From: TH1177 sp042138015
GTDB lineage: Archaea > Thermoproteota > Nitrososphaeria > Nitrososphaerales > Nitrososphaeraceae
Direction of reading: 5' to 3'
NCBI GenBank assembly: GCA_042138015.1
Contig: JBHIVA010000004.1
Location: forward strand, 1-64,000
DNA: 64,000 bases
In this document: piece by piece, positions 18,605 to 28,714 of the stretch
Layout: the number at the start of each line of letters is the position of its first letter
Numbering within the stretch: the first letter of the stretch is position 1
Notes under the pieces: generated by a model
The model's database searches: none
What the model was told of the DNA's origin: nothing
The model's input: only the letters and a program-made list of their open reading frames with translations
Position numbers and translations under genes: made by a program

Positions 18605-19569
18605 TATTTATACAATACTCGTTTGTGATAGAAAAGATTATCTGATTAATCATTACCTCAAGTAGAAGCTAAAATGATTTTCTATAAAAATTAATCTCAT
18701 TCTCCTATTTTATTTTAGGAATTTACATCATGTCTAGAATGAAAATGTTAGTCTTTGATTTATGAGGTTTATATTTTTTGGAAGAACTGGTAATTTTCAT
18801 CTATGGTTTTTTACTGTAATACTATATTATGTTAGAAAAAATCACAATTATACTAATGAAAAAAACAGATTATGAACATACAAATTAAACAGTTTTTTAA
18901 ATTTAAATTAAAAATTGAGAATAAAATTACTCTATGTTATGATAATCAGTTTATTGATTCTTAATATTATTGAAAAGATTTACCAAATTATGGAAATAAT
19001 CAAATTAATGACTGGAGGAAATAATTTCAGGATCTGAATATACTTGTCATCTTTCTTCTATTATACAAATTTTGAGTTGGATATGAAGTAGGATAAAAAT
19101 GAAATGTAATAATAAAAATAATCAGTTCTTTTCTCTTCAAGACAGATAATAACTCCCAAAAAAAATTAAAATTAATATAATATATAATACTTAGAGACGA
19201 GTATAAAAATTAAAAAAGTCTACTTATGATACTTACATATTGTCAGTTTTGTTAAATATAATGTAACTCACTAATTCAAAAAATATTATTAATTACCTGA
19301 TTTATTTTTATTAAAAAAATACTTTAGTAAAAATAGAATATTTGACTTCAGAATCAAGTTCAGTAATTAACGACTTTCTTATTCTAATATATTTCTAACC
19401 AGTTTAATTAATTACCAGAATATTAAAAAAATCAAGAAAAAAGAGATAATATGTGCAGGAATTAAAACTAATAGAAATAAAATCTTGGCTTTTAGAATAT
19501 GATTATGTAATATAGAATAAAATTAACTATCTATAAAAATAATAAAATTGTATTTAAGACGAAATTTTC
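18605..19569. other. ~1-kb AT-rich spacer
   Basis: No gene, tRNA or convincing repeat seen. Multiple stop codons in all frames, with frequent A/T runs. Confidence 0.4.
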
Positions 19570-21297
19570 TTATACACTCTTTCTGTAACTATCTTGAATA
19601 ATTGCCTCTGTAAACCAAAAGGGGAACATATCTTTTGCAATTTTCAAAAGATAGTTAATATTGCTATCTAAAATATACGTAATTGCATGATCATTAGTAT
19701 TCCTTATGCTTCTTCCATATGCCTGTACAACTCTAATAACTGTATTCCAAAGATACCAATTCCTATCTTTTTGCTTCATTACAGCTATTTTTCTATTACT
19801 TAAGTCTGGATAGGGTACTTTAATTAGTATTTGAAACCTCGATAGATCATCTTTTAAATCAAGCCCCTGATATAGAGAAGGGGAAATCAAAACAGTTGGT
19901 TTCTTGTTTGCAATATGTCTTTGCAATATTTCAATTCTATCAATTAAAGGGTTCGTTTCTAAAAGCCTCAATTTGTTTTGGGGACTCAAATAATTTTTGA
20001 TATAATTTAATTGAAAATATGATGTTGTATGAATTATTCCCTTTTCATTTTTATGTACAGTCATAATATTATCGACCGTATTAGCTATGGCAGGGAGACT
20101 TGACATCATTGTTTTGTTGTTTAGCCAAGATACATTCATCAAATGTATAGGTCTGTTCTTTTTCGGAAATTCTGATTCTCTGATTCTAATAAAATTTATT
20201 TTACTTTCTAAAAGACCAGAAATTTTACACAAATATTCTTTGTTTAATATAGTTGCACTCATGAAAAGCCCATAATAACTACTATCCAAAATTTCTTTAA
20301 AATATTTTGAAATATCCAAAGGAGTTAAGGTTACTTTTTTTATATAATTATTTGATGATTTTTCAATATTAGTTACAACCCAATTTGATTTATTTGATTT
20401 CATTTCGTTTAATATTATGGATAGATTTCTTTCCCTATTAATTGAATCTATAATATTTTTCTCTATATAAGGATCAATCGGATCAATTTTTTCAATAGAT
20501 AGTTGAAAATTATTAACATATTCTAAGAGATGGTCTCTATAATCTTCGCAAAACCTAATCCATGTCTCTACTTCTTCTTCATTTTTATCGGGAAGTTTGA
20601 GCTTAGGAAATAATTTTGATATAAGTTCGCCATTTATCGTAAAACTTTTAAAATCTGAAATTTCGGATTCTATATTATGTACCTCATCAAAGACTATTAA
20701 GTCTCTTTTGGTAATATTATTAGAAAAATACAAATCTGACAAGAAATATTTATAATTATAAATAGAATGAGAAGATTTAGCTCCTATCCATTTTTGATCG
20801 AAATAATAACATGGTTCCCAATCAATTTTTTTAATTCTAATCTGAGAATTGTGACTTCTTAAATATTTTAATTTTTGTATGTGATCAATAGTTATACTTT
20901 CAAACTTTTTCCCTTTGTTATTAACTGTATAGTCTAACAGCCTTGTTTTGTAAATACAATCAAAATCATCTTCTTTTTGACACGGTCCATACTCACAGGA
21001 TTCGTCGACTCCATCATAATACTTCGACAAACACCTAAAATTTCGTTTTCCTTTAACCTCCTTTATAAAAGGAAAATCCCTTGAGTATTGGTTTTGAAGA
21101 TCTTTGGTAGAAGTACAAATATGAGAACTTCCTAGATATCTGGCTAAAGTAATAGCAATTGGACTCTTACCAAAACCAGTTGGTGCCTCTAAAAAAATAT
21201 ATTTTATACCATTTTCTAGTGATTCTTCTATTTGTTTTATTACATACTTTTGTTTTTCTCGTATTGATTCAAATGGAAAGTAATCGAGTAGACTCAT
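19570..21297 (-). CDS. XPD/DinG-type superfamily 2 DNA helicase with Fe-S cluster
   Basis: 575-aa Rad3-related helicase. Walker A APTGFGKS at residues 38-45, DEVH box at 204-207, four Cys spaced as in the XPD iron-sulfur domain (C89, C101, C106, C114), and motif VI QAYGRSIR at 525-532. These features define a 5'-to-3' DNA helicase of the XPD/DinG family, acting in nucleotide excision repair or R-loop/G-quadruplex processing. It is shorter than eukaryotic XPD but close to other archaeal XPDs. Immediately upstream lies a small basic-protein gene in the same direction. Whether it is the organism's main XPD or a DinG-like paralogue cannot be settled here. Confidence 0.88.
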   Translation of the reverse strand: MSLLDYFPFESIREKQKYVIKQIEESLENGIKYIFLEAPTGFGKSPIAITLARYLGSSHICTSTKDLQNQYSRDFPFIKEVKGKRNFRCLSKYYDGVDESCEYGPCQKEDDFDCIYKTRLLDYTVNNKGKKFESITIDHIQKLKYLRSHNSQIRIKKIDWEPCYYFDQKWIGAKSSHSIYNYKYFLSDLYFSNNITKRDLIVFDEVHNIESEISDFKSFTINGELISKLFPKLKLPDKNEEEVETWIRFCEDYRDHLLEYVNNFQLSIEKIDPIDPYIEKNIIDSINRERNLSIILNEMKSNKSNWVVTNIEKSSNNYIKKVTLTPLDISKYFKEILDSSYYGLFMSATILNKEYLCKISGLLESKINFIRIRESEFPKKNRPIHLMNVSWLNNKTMMSSLPAIANTVDNIMTVHKNEKGIIHTTSYFQLNYIKNYLSPQNKLRLLETNPLIDRIEILQRHIANKKPTVLISPSLYQGLDLKDDLSRFQILIKVPYPDLSNRKIAVMKQKDRNWYLWNTVIRVVQAYGRSIRNTNDHAITYILDSNINYLLKIAKDMFPFWFTEAIIQDSYRKSV

Positions 21298-21382
21298 TCT
21301 ACATCTTAAAATTTTATGAATAAGATCTGTCTTCTATTATTTAATCTAGAAATAAGATTAAAAATATTACCACCGATTTTTT

Positions 21383-21577
21383 TTAGTTAAAGTATTCCGA
21401 ATTTCTAGGATTTCTTAATCTTCTAAATTTATTATTTTTTCTTTTATCAACAAAGTATCTATTTAGTACTCTTCCTGTAGTCCAATCTTCACTTAATGGT
21501 TTTCTTGCACGTCTTGCAGATTTAGGACCTATTCTTTTCCCCAAAAAAATTCTTCCTTTCTTAGATACACTACCCAT
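21383..21577 (-). CDS. Small, very basic protein (ribosomal-protein-like)
   Basis: 64 aa, exceptionally rich in Arg and Lys, without acidic stretches: starts MGSVSKKGRIFLGKRIGPKS and continues with RRARKPL, NRYFVDKRKNNKFRRLRN. Size and composition are those of small archaeal ribosomal proteins such as L39e, but the L39e WRR signature is absent, so the name is withheld. Lies 85 bp upstream of the helicase gene in the same direction. Confidence 0.6.
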   Translation of the reverse strand: MGSVSKKGRIFLGKRIGPKSARRARKPLSEDWTTGRVLNRYFVDKRKNNKFRRLRNPRNSEYFN

Positions 21578-21640
21578 TTCTACATTAGTGTCAATGGTTT
21601 AATTATTATTAATTCTTTGGAAAACTAGCCCAAATGCTAA

Positions 21641-21880
21641 TTAATTAGTATTGTCAAAAAAAATATCACCTTCAATTTTCCTTACCTCTACAGAATTATT
21701 GATTTGGTCGTGAACTATCAGTAATGCATATTTAAATTTAAGTTTTTTCTGTATGGTTTGGATATAAAAATTCATTTCATATAAATCGTTACATTGATGT
21801 TCTGCCATTACTTTTACAAGGTCATCAAAAATCATAATATTATAAAAGTCCGGTGATTTAGCGAGTTTAATTATGTACAT
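21641..21880 (-). CDS. Small protein of unknown function
   Basis: 79 aa, soluble, alternating hydrophobic pattern consistent with an alpha/beta fold (KYALLIVHDQINNSVEVRKI). No motif recognised. Same orientation as the downstream basic protein, with a 63-bp gap. Confidence 0.45.
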   Translation of the reverse strand: MYIIKLAKSPDFYNIMIFDDLVKVMAEHQCNDLYEMNFYIQTIQKKLKFKYALLIVHDQINNSVEVRKIEGDIFFDNTN

Positions 21881-21979
21881 TTACTAGTTAATATGTTGAA
21901 TTATGCCATAAATAGTTTCTAGAAACTTAATTAAATCAATCAGATAAATATATTTTTAGTCACTGTTCATTTGTTAACT

Positions 21980-22147
21980 ATGATGGAGATTCACCTCGAA
22001 GAACTCACTTTAAGAAGGTTGAAGGCACTTAGTGAAGATTTAATGGAGAGACGAAAAAAGAACATTGATTTAGATGAATTGATAAATGAATTGATAGATA
22101 ACTATCAGCAAAACACATGGGATAAAGATATAGCTTCTGGTGGATAA
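21980..22147 (+). CDS. Small ribbon-helix-helix-like protein (55 aa)
   Basis: Begins MMEIHLEELTLRRLKALSE and ends WDKDIASGG. One short strand is followed by two amphipathic helices (LRRLKALSEDLMERR; IDLDELINELIDNY), the order expected of a MetJ/Arc-type ribbon-helix-helix DNA-binding protein. The strand and helix spacing is the only evidence. Transcribed divergently from the 79-aa gene, with 99 bp between the start codons. Confidence 0.5.
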   Translation: MMEIHLEELTLRRLKALSEDLMERRKKNIDLDELINELIDNYQQNTWDKDIASGG

Positions 22148-22278
22148 TTGGTGCTAAAAGGCTTCAAACTAGATTATATCCTAGTTTTAATTACTTTTCT
22201 ATTCCCATTTATAACTCGTCATTCTAGATATTACATTTATTTCCAATGGTTTTAATATTTGGAGGTTAATATGATTTT

Positions 22279-22566
22279 ATGGATTTATTTCACCATGATA
22301 AATTTAAATGTGAATTGGACAATGATAAGTTTCAAACGTATGAAGAATTAATTGATCATACTAGACATATCCATCACCATACTATTTTAAAATGTGAGAC
22401 TTGTGGCAAGGAGTTTATTCATGAAAAAGACAGACTTCACCATGTAAGGGAAGAACATGAAAAAGAGTATGATAGAAGAGAACATAAAGATATTTACAAG
22501 AAGAGTCATAAAACACCACAAGATCAAGTAAACGAATCTACTACACACTTTAGTGATAATTTCTAA
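22279..22566 (+). CDS. C2H2 zinc-finger protein (95 aa)
   Basis: Contains one clean C2H2 finger (LKCETCGKEFIHEKDRLHHV followed by REEH) in the middle and a degenerate preceding repeat (FKCELDNDKFQTYEELIDH with RHIHHH) in which the second Cys is replaced. The C-terminal third is polar. Likely a small nucleic-acid-binding protein; similar short C2H2 proteins recur in this window (34336-34551). Upstream GGAGG at 22260-22264 is a good ribosome binding site. Confidence 0.75.
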   Translation: MDLFHHDKFKCELDNDKFQTYEELIDHTRHIHHHTILKCETCGKEFIHEKDRLHHVREEHEKEYDRREHKDIYKKSHKTPQDQVNESTTHFSDNF

Positions 22567-22979
22567 TTTTTTATGATAGACATAATTTATTTATTTTAAT
22601 ATAATAAGTTAAAAAACTATTAAATGAAATGTAAAGTAGTAAAAAAGAAATAATTTGATTAAATAATTTAATGATGTTTTTTGGTTATGAATTATAGATA
22701 ACAATATGTCTGTATTTCTGTATTGATAGTTATAAAGGTTAAATAGTAAATAATTTCTTCTATCTTATTGTTTCAGCTCACTAGTAATAATCTTTATATC
22801 TATAAATATCTTTTTTTACTAGATTATGATAAATCTAGAAAATAAATGACTGTTTATCATTTACTAAAAATACATTTTTTCATAATAGTAATTTTTAAAT
22901 TCTATGAACTTCATGTTAGCAAAACTTTTTTTATAGAAAGAGATTTACAATTCACAAGAGATTCACGTACTTATGTTAT
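22567..22979. other. Spacer before tRNA-Pro
   Basis: About 410 bp with no supported gene. A short frame overlapping the tRNA on the other strand (22846-23091) is a shadow. An imperfect inverted repeat (TAGATT...AATCTA, about 22820-22840) is the only structure noticed. Confidence 0.4.
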
Positions 22980-23053
22980 TGGGGTCGGCCGGATTCGAAC
23001 CGGCGAACTCCAGCGCCCAAGGCTGGCATCATACCAAGCTAGACAACGACCCC
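22980..23053 (-). tRNA. tRNA-Pro (anticodon TGG)
   Basis: On the minus strand: acceptor GGGGTCG pairs with CGACCCC, anticodon stem CCAGC/GCTGG encloses loop CTTGGGC (anticodon TGG, reads CCA), T-arm GCCGG-TTCGAAT-CCGGC. Discriminator base is A and the 3' CCA is not encoded. No intron is present. The D-arm has the expected TAGCTTGGTA. Confidence 0.95.
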
Positions 23054-23148
23054 ATATTTCAAAGAATATCTCATTTGTTTTTCAAGCATAATTTTAAGTT
23101 TAGGCCTTTCTTTTTAAATTCATATAGTTTTAAATTTAGACAAATCAA

Positions 23149-24042
23149 TTAGGCAGTAATGACTTCTACGTATTTTTCTGTAGGAATTATAGTATGTTCT
23201 GCTTGAGCGACCATCATACCATTCCCTTCGATCAATACTGGGTATGAATGGAGATTTTTTCTTTTCCTCAACTTTTCCAATATGTCTCTTGCATTTTTCT
23301 CTTCATACGAATCAAGCAGCCATCTCAGGGCAAAAGGAAGAGATTTAAATTTTTCCCAGATTTGGTTTAATACTTCATCCATTTCTTTATCTTTAGTAGG
23401 TTTTCTAGAAACTATTGCAAAAATATTCGCAACTTTTCCCTCATGTACTATACCTAATCCATTTTTCAACGTTACAAAAGGTTCTATCGCATAAGCATGA
23501 TTACACTCTAATCTAAACGATCCAAAGGAATCTATATTTGGGATAGATCGTCCAGCGTGGATTGTATATTGTTCTAACGAATGACCACTTAAATTCTTGA
23601 TAGGTACAAATCCCCTTCTTTTAATGCTCATTTCAATTATCTTTCCGATATCTGAGGACTTGCTCCCAGTTTTTGAAATTTTCAAGGCTTCCTCTAAAGC
23701 TATCTGTGAAGCTATTACTAGAGGTTCAAATTTTGGATCATAACAAACAGTTACAGCAGTATCTGCAATGTATCCATCTATATGTACTCCTATATCAATT
23801 TTTAACACATCCCCCTCCTTGACTTCTATGGGATCATTAGGTTCTGCAGTATAATGTGCTGCTATTTCGTTCAAACTCACATTTACGGGAAATGCAGGTT
23901 TTCCTCCCATCATTTTTATCTCTCCTTCGATCTGCTGGCATATTTCATATATTGTTGATCCAATGTGGATCCTTTTTCTAGCATTATCTCTAACTCTACC
24001 AGCTATTTTACCCGCCTTTCTATAGGATTCTAAAAAATCCAT
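23149..24042 (-). CDS. map: Methionine aminopeptidase, type II
   Basis: 297 aa, archaeal MAP2, removes the initiator Met from nascent proteins. Visible metal-site regions: KIDIGVHIDGYIADTAVTV (two Asp ligands), NLSGHSLEQYTIHAG (His ligand), AIEPFVT (Glu) and the terminal EHTIIPTEK (Glu). The helical insertion at about 195-245 is the type II signature. ATG start directly gives MDFLESYRKAGKIAG, the usual N-terminus. Monocistronic, transcribed away from the phosphoesterase gene. Confidence 0.95.
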   Translation of the reverse strand: MDFLESYRKAGKIAGRVRDNARKRIHIGSTIYEICQQIEGEIKMMGGKPAFPVNVSLNEIAAHYTAEPNDPIEVKEGDVLKIDIGVHIDGYIADTAVTVCYDPKFEPLVIASQIALEEALKISKTGSKSSDIGKIIEMSIKRRGFVPIKNLSGHSLEQYTIHAGRSIPNIDSFGSFRLECNHAYAIEPFVTLKNGLGIVHEGKVANIFAIVSRKPTKDKEMDEVLNQIWEKFKSLPFALRWLLDSYEEKNARDILEKLRKRKNLHSYPVLIEGNGMMVAQAEHTIIPTEKYVEVITA

Positions 24043-24566
24043 GTCTCATTTCATATTTTCATAATATAAAACTGTTTTAATATTGTTGTTTTTTCCAATG
24101 ATTTACCCAATGCTATAAATAATTCATAATAAATTAATTTACTTGGATCCTACAAATTTATTTCCCAAAATAAAATATTCTAATATAAGTTTTTTACTGA
24201 ATTCTATGTTTTTACATGTAATTTTATTTATATCATATTCACATCAAGTTTGAAAAAGGCAATTGGAGTTTTGTATTGAGATGTAAAAAATGATTTATCA
24301 AAAAAAATTTCTAAATAATATTATATTTTATTTTATCCTTTAGTAGTCATGAGATTTTTTTAGCTATCGAATTATTTAAAATAACTTGATGCAGTTAAAG
24401 TTTTAGATTACGGAGAGATTTCAATTAAGAAAACATTAACACACCTGTAAATTGACTAGGACAGTATATTCTTAACGAATTATTATGATAATAAGAACTT
24501 TACAATCATAAATTAAAAGGAATATTATACAGAGAATATTAAAGATAGATTATCATATTTTAAGAT
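24043..24566. other. AT-rich spacer
   Basis: About 520 bp between divergently transcribed map and the phosphoesterase gene; presumably holds both promoters. Nothing else recognised. Confidence 0.4.
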
Positions 24567-25361
24567 GTGACTAAAGCATATCCAATATATCATTATGCTG
24601 CTCTTATACTAGAAACTGAAGAGAGAATAAAAAATAAAAAAAAATCATATTTAATCTTATCCGATCTGCATTTGGGGTTTGAATATGAATTGATAAAAAA
24701 AGGAATTACTCTCAATTCCAATACTATACTAAATAATATTCTAAATGATATTAATGAAATTACTAAATCACACAAAATTGATGGAATAGTAATTCTAGGT
24801 GATATTAAAAGTTCAATTTCAGAAATTTCTCCAATAGAATGGAATATAATACCGACTTTTTTTGAAAAATTGTCGAGAAATACAGACATTATATTAGTAC
24901 CAGGTAACCATGATGCCAATATAAATAGACTCATTCCAGATAACGTCATAACCTGTAATGTGAGTGGACTTGTTATTGATGATACATTGTTATTGCATGG
25001 ACATTCTCTTCCAAATAAAGTAAAATCAAATATAAATAAAATAATAATGGGTCACGTCCATCCTATTTTTTTTGATCCTAAGAGTACGGTTCATGGAAAA
25101 AGGTTATGGATCTACCTCAAGGTAAAGAAAGAATCTCTCTACGGACTCGAAAAAAAAGGTATAATGGAAATGATTATAGTTCCAACATTCAACAAATATT
25201 TTTATTCTTCTACTTCTAATTATAGATCTTTTGAAACATCGATATCACCAATTATTAATTTATTAAATAAACAGAATGCGATATTATCTAGTATGGTACT
25301 TACTTTAGAAGGTTCTAATATTGGTGACTTTGGAAAATTAAAAAATCTGAATTTTTATTGA
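24567..25361 (+). CDS. Calcineurin-like metallophosphoesterase
   Basis: 264 aa with the complete phosphoesterase signature set: DLHLGFE, ILGDIKSS (GDxxD-like), VPGNHDANI (GNHD), LLLHGHSLP and IMGHVHPIF (GHxH). This pattern and the C-terminal variable region match the archaeal COG1407-type phosphoesterases, whose substrate is unknown. GTG start at 24567; the preceding ATG at 24565 is out of frame and stops at once. Its 3' end overlaps the carB stop region by a few bases (convergent genes). Confidence 0.85.
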   Translation: MTKAYPIYHYAALILETEERIKNKKKSYLILSDLHLGFEYELIKKGITLNSNTILNNILNDINEITKSHKIDGIVILGDIKSSISEISPIEWNIIPTFFEKLSRNTDIILVPGNHDANINRLIPDNVITCNVSGLVIDDTLLLHGHSLPNKVKSNINKIIMGHVHPIFFDPKSTVHGKRLWIYLKVKKESLYGLEKKGIMEMIIVPTFNKYFYSSTSNYRSFETSISPIINLLNKQNAILSSMVLTLEGSNIGDFGKLKNLNFY

Positions 25362-28300
25362 TCTATCGCATTAATTTCGGTATCTGTCAGATAATTTTTT
25401 AAAGGAATAATAGTAGTTGAATTATTTTTTTGCCATTCCAATGTTTTTACAAATGAGATAGCTGCTTCTATAGTTGTCATTACAGGAATGCCCATTTCGA
25501 CAGCCTTCCTCCGTATTTGATATTCATCAGTTAGCATATCTAGATATTTTTCCATCGTTACAGTGGCAGGAATATTTATTATAAAATCTATTTTACGGTC
25601 ATATAATAATTCGATAATGTTTGGTTTTCGATCGGGTTCACTTATTTTGTATACTCTCTGAATTTTAGTAAATCCATTATTTTCTAAAAAATCAGCAGTA
25701 TGTTCAGTTGCTAAAATATTGAAGTCCATCGAAGAGATTAATGAAAGTAGAGGAAGTAATTTTTCTTTGTTTTTTTGACCCCCTATGGTAATTAAGGAAG
25801 TCCCGCAGTATGGTAATGAATAGCCCGCTGCTGTGAAAGACTTGCTTAAAGCATCATAAAAACTTGTTCCAAAACATGCTACTTCTCCTGTGGATTGCAT
25901 TTCAACTCCCAGTACTATATCAGCACCTTCGAGTTGCATAAAGGAAAATTGCGGAACTTTTATACCAAAGCCACTCGTTTTTAGCCAAAGATCTTTAATT
26001 TGAGGTAAAGACTTTCCAAGCATAGCTTTCGCGGAAAGATTTATAAGATTTACTCCTATGTATTTTGAAACAAAAGGTAATGATCTAGATGCTCTAATAT
26101 TTGCCTCTATCACCAAAACATTATCATCTTTAACAAGAAATTGGATATTAAATGGGCCTATTACATTAAGAGATCGAACAATCTTATTAGAATAATCGGT
26201 TATAGTATCCATGATGTCTCTACTTAATCTCCAAGGCGGAATACACATCATAGCATCGCCAGAATGTATTCCTGCATTATCAATATGTTCTATAATAGAA
26301 CCTATAATTACATTTTCTTTTGTACCTACTCCATCTATTTCTACTTCTGAAGCTTCCTGAAAAAATTTACTAATAACAATTGGATGGTCCGGACTCACAA
26401 CAGTAGCATTTTTTATAAATTTTTCTAGTTGATTATCATCCCATACTACCTTCATCGCTGCTCCACTCAAAACATAGGAGGGCCTAACTAAAACCGGATA
26501 TCCTACCGTTCTAGAAAAGACAAAGGCTTCTTCAAGAGTATTGAATTTTTTCCATGGAGGTTGTGGAATTTTTAACGAATCAAGTAATTTTCCAAACTTT
26601 TCTCTATCCTCAGCTTTATCTACATCCTTGCTATCGGTTCCAATTATTTTTATACCATTTTGTGCGAGTCTTAACGTTAAGTTATTAGCAGTTTGACCCC
26701 CCACACAAGTTATCACGCCAGGATATTTTTCTTTTTCACAGATGTCCATAACACGTTCAAAACTGAGCTCTTCAAAATACAATCTATCAGAGATATCAAA
26801 ATCAGTAGAAACTGTTTCAGGGTTACAGTTTATGACTGATACGTCATGTACCCCATTTTCCTTTAATCCTATAACCATATTAACTGTACCCCAGTCAAAT
26901 TCTACACTACTCCCTATTCTATAAGGACCTGCTCCAAGAACTATAACATTATTAATCCTCTTTGGGATTCTAATATCGTCAGTATCACCACCATATGTAA
27001 GGTAAAGATAATTAGTTTGCGCAGGCCATTCTGCAGCCAATGTATCAATCTGCTTGATGACAGGTTCTATCCCAAATTTTTTTCTGAATTTACGGATAGT
27101 TATTTCATCTAAATTTAGATAAGAGGTCAGTTGTTTATCCGAAAACCCTAATTTTTTAGATTCTTTTATAATATTCTCATCGAAATCAACTCCCAACATC
27201 CTTAGTTTTTTTTCCATTTTTATTATGTTATTTATTTTATTAAGAAACCAAGGATCTATACTTGATAGCTCGTTTATCCTTTCAATCGTCATACCACTAG
27301 AAAGCGCTCTAACAAGTTGAAACAAAATATTATCATCTGGATACAAAAGCGCAAATTCTATTTTTTCTAGTTCTTCTTCATTAGGATCTATAAAGTCAGA
27401 ATTATCCACTAGGCCTATTTTTCCAGAATCACACATTCTTATTGCTTTTTGAATCGCCTCTTCAAAATTTCTACCAATTGCCATAACTTCTCCTACTGAT
27501 TTCATAGCTGTCCCTAGTCTACGGTTAACATTCTCAAACTTATTGAAATCCCATCGTGGCATTTTTAAAACTATATAATCAAGTGAGGGCTCGAAAAAAG
27601 CAGTAGTTTTCTTTGTGACCTTATTTATTAATTCATCCAATGAATATCCAATACCTAACTTTGCAGCCATATATGCTAGAGGATATCCAGTTGCCTTGCT
27701 AGCAAGAGATGAAGATCGGGACAATCTCGCGTTTATCTCAATCGCACAGTATTCTTCACTTTTAGGGTCAAGTCCAAATTGTATATTACACTCTCCAATA
27801 ATACCAACCTCTTTCGTACCTCGGATCGCTGCAGACCGCAGCATGTGATATTCATAATTGTTAAGTGTCTGTGAAGGAGCTACTACAATATTATCACCAG
27901 TATGAACTCGCATCGCCAAGATGTTTTCCATGTTGCATACAATGATGGAATTACCTCTATAATCCCTCATCACTTCATATTCTATTTGTTTCCAATGACC
28001 TACGTATTTTTCTATTAAGACTTGATGAGTCATACTGATAGACAATCCTCGATGCACAATCTCTTGTAATTCATATTCATTATGTGCTACTCCTCCTCCC
28101 TTTCCTCCAAGTGTGTAAGCAACTCTGATAATTATTGGATAACCCATCTTCTTAGCGATATCTATTGATTCTTTTACAGAATATGCTGGGGAACTAGGTA
28201 AAACAGGTATTTCACTTTTTTGCATAGCCTCCTTAAAAAGCTGTCTGTCTTCAGTCCTTTCTATACCTCTGACGGGTGTTCCAAGAACTGTTATTCCATA

Positions 28301-28665
28301 TTTTTTAAGAATACCTCCTTTGAATAATGCGGTACCACAGTTTAAAGCAGTTTGACCACCAAAAGATAACATAATTGAATCTGGTCTTTCAATTTCTAAT
28401 ATCTTAGAAACGTATTCAGGAGTAATAGGTAGCAAGTATACTTTATCAGAGAATCTAGAATCTGTCTGAATAGTAGCAATATTTGGATTAACTAATATTG
28501 TTTTAATTCCTTCTTCTCTCAACGCCTTGAGACATTGTGAACCAGAGTAATCAAATTAGCGGTCATCTAATGAAGATAACTTTCGCCTGCTTCTCCGATT
28601 TTTATTGCCCCACTCCCTAACACTATAACCTTCTTTATATCGTTATTTTTTGGTATTTTTTTCAC
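25355..28665 (-). CDS. carB: Carbamoyl-phosphate synthase large subunit, interrupted by a 26-nt bulge-helix-bulge intron
   Basis: CarB makes carbamoyl phosphate for pyrimidines and arginine. Exon 1 (28665-28582, GTG start) gives 28 residues ending VIVLGSGAIKIGEAGE; exon 2 (28555-25355) resumes with FDYSGSQCLKALREEG, together 1094 aa. This is the conserved N-terminus of the family, broken only by a 26-nt insertion (28556-28581) that shifts the frame and holds a TAG. The rest is intact: two ATP-grasp halves (GGKGGGVA and the second half starting near NNVIVLGAGPYRIGSSVEFDWG) and a C-terminal MGS-like allosteric domain (about 960-1080). carA lies 49 bp upstream. An unspliced mRNA could give only a short peptide or an N-truncated protein from an internal TTG (28522). 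Confidence 0.93.
28556..28581 (-). other. Predicted archaeal bulge-helix-bulge (BHB) intron in carB
   Basis: In the minus-strand RNA: central 4-bp helix GGCG/CGCU, 3-nt bulge AAA on the 5' strand, 3-nt bulge AAU on the 3' strand, then a 7-bp intron stem GUUAUCU/AGAUGAC (one G-U) closed by loop UCAUU. The splicing endonuclease cuts between bulge bases 2 and 3 (AA|A and AA|U); this releases exactly 26 nt and joins GAA to TTT, restoring GEAGE-FDYSG. The outer (exon) helix is weak: one A-U, then an internal loop and GGAG/CUCU, i.e. a relaxed BHB. Boundaries were first inferred from protein conservation, and the fold agrees independently. Confidence 0.85.
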
Positions 28666-28714
28666 CTCACTTTAATTTTTACATACATCTTGAACAGATT
28701 TAATAAGATAATTT

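Noticed and set aside
21383..21577. Ribosomal protein L39e
   Set aside because: Size and basicity fit, but the L39e N-x3-R-x-W-R-R signature is absent, so only a generic call is made.
28522..28665. carB as a truncated pseudogene starting at an internal TTG
   Set aside because: The rest of carB is intact over 1050 residues, the interrupted residues are invariant in the family, and the insertion folds into a precise BHB whose excision restores them.
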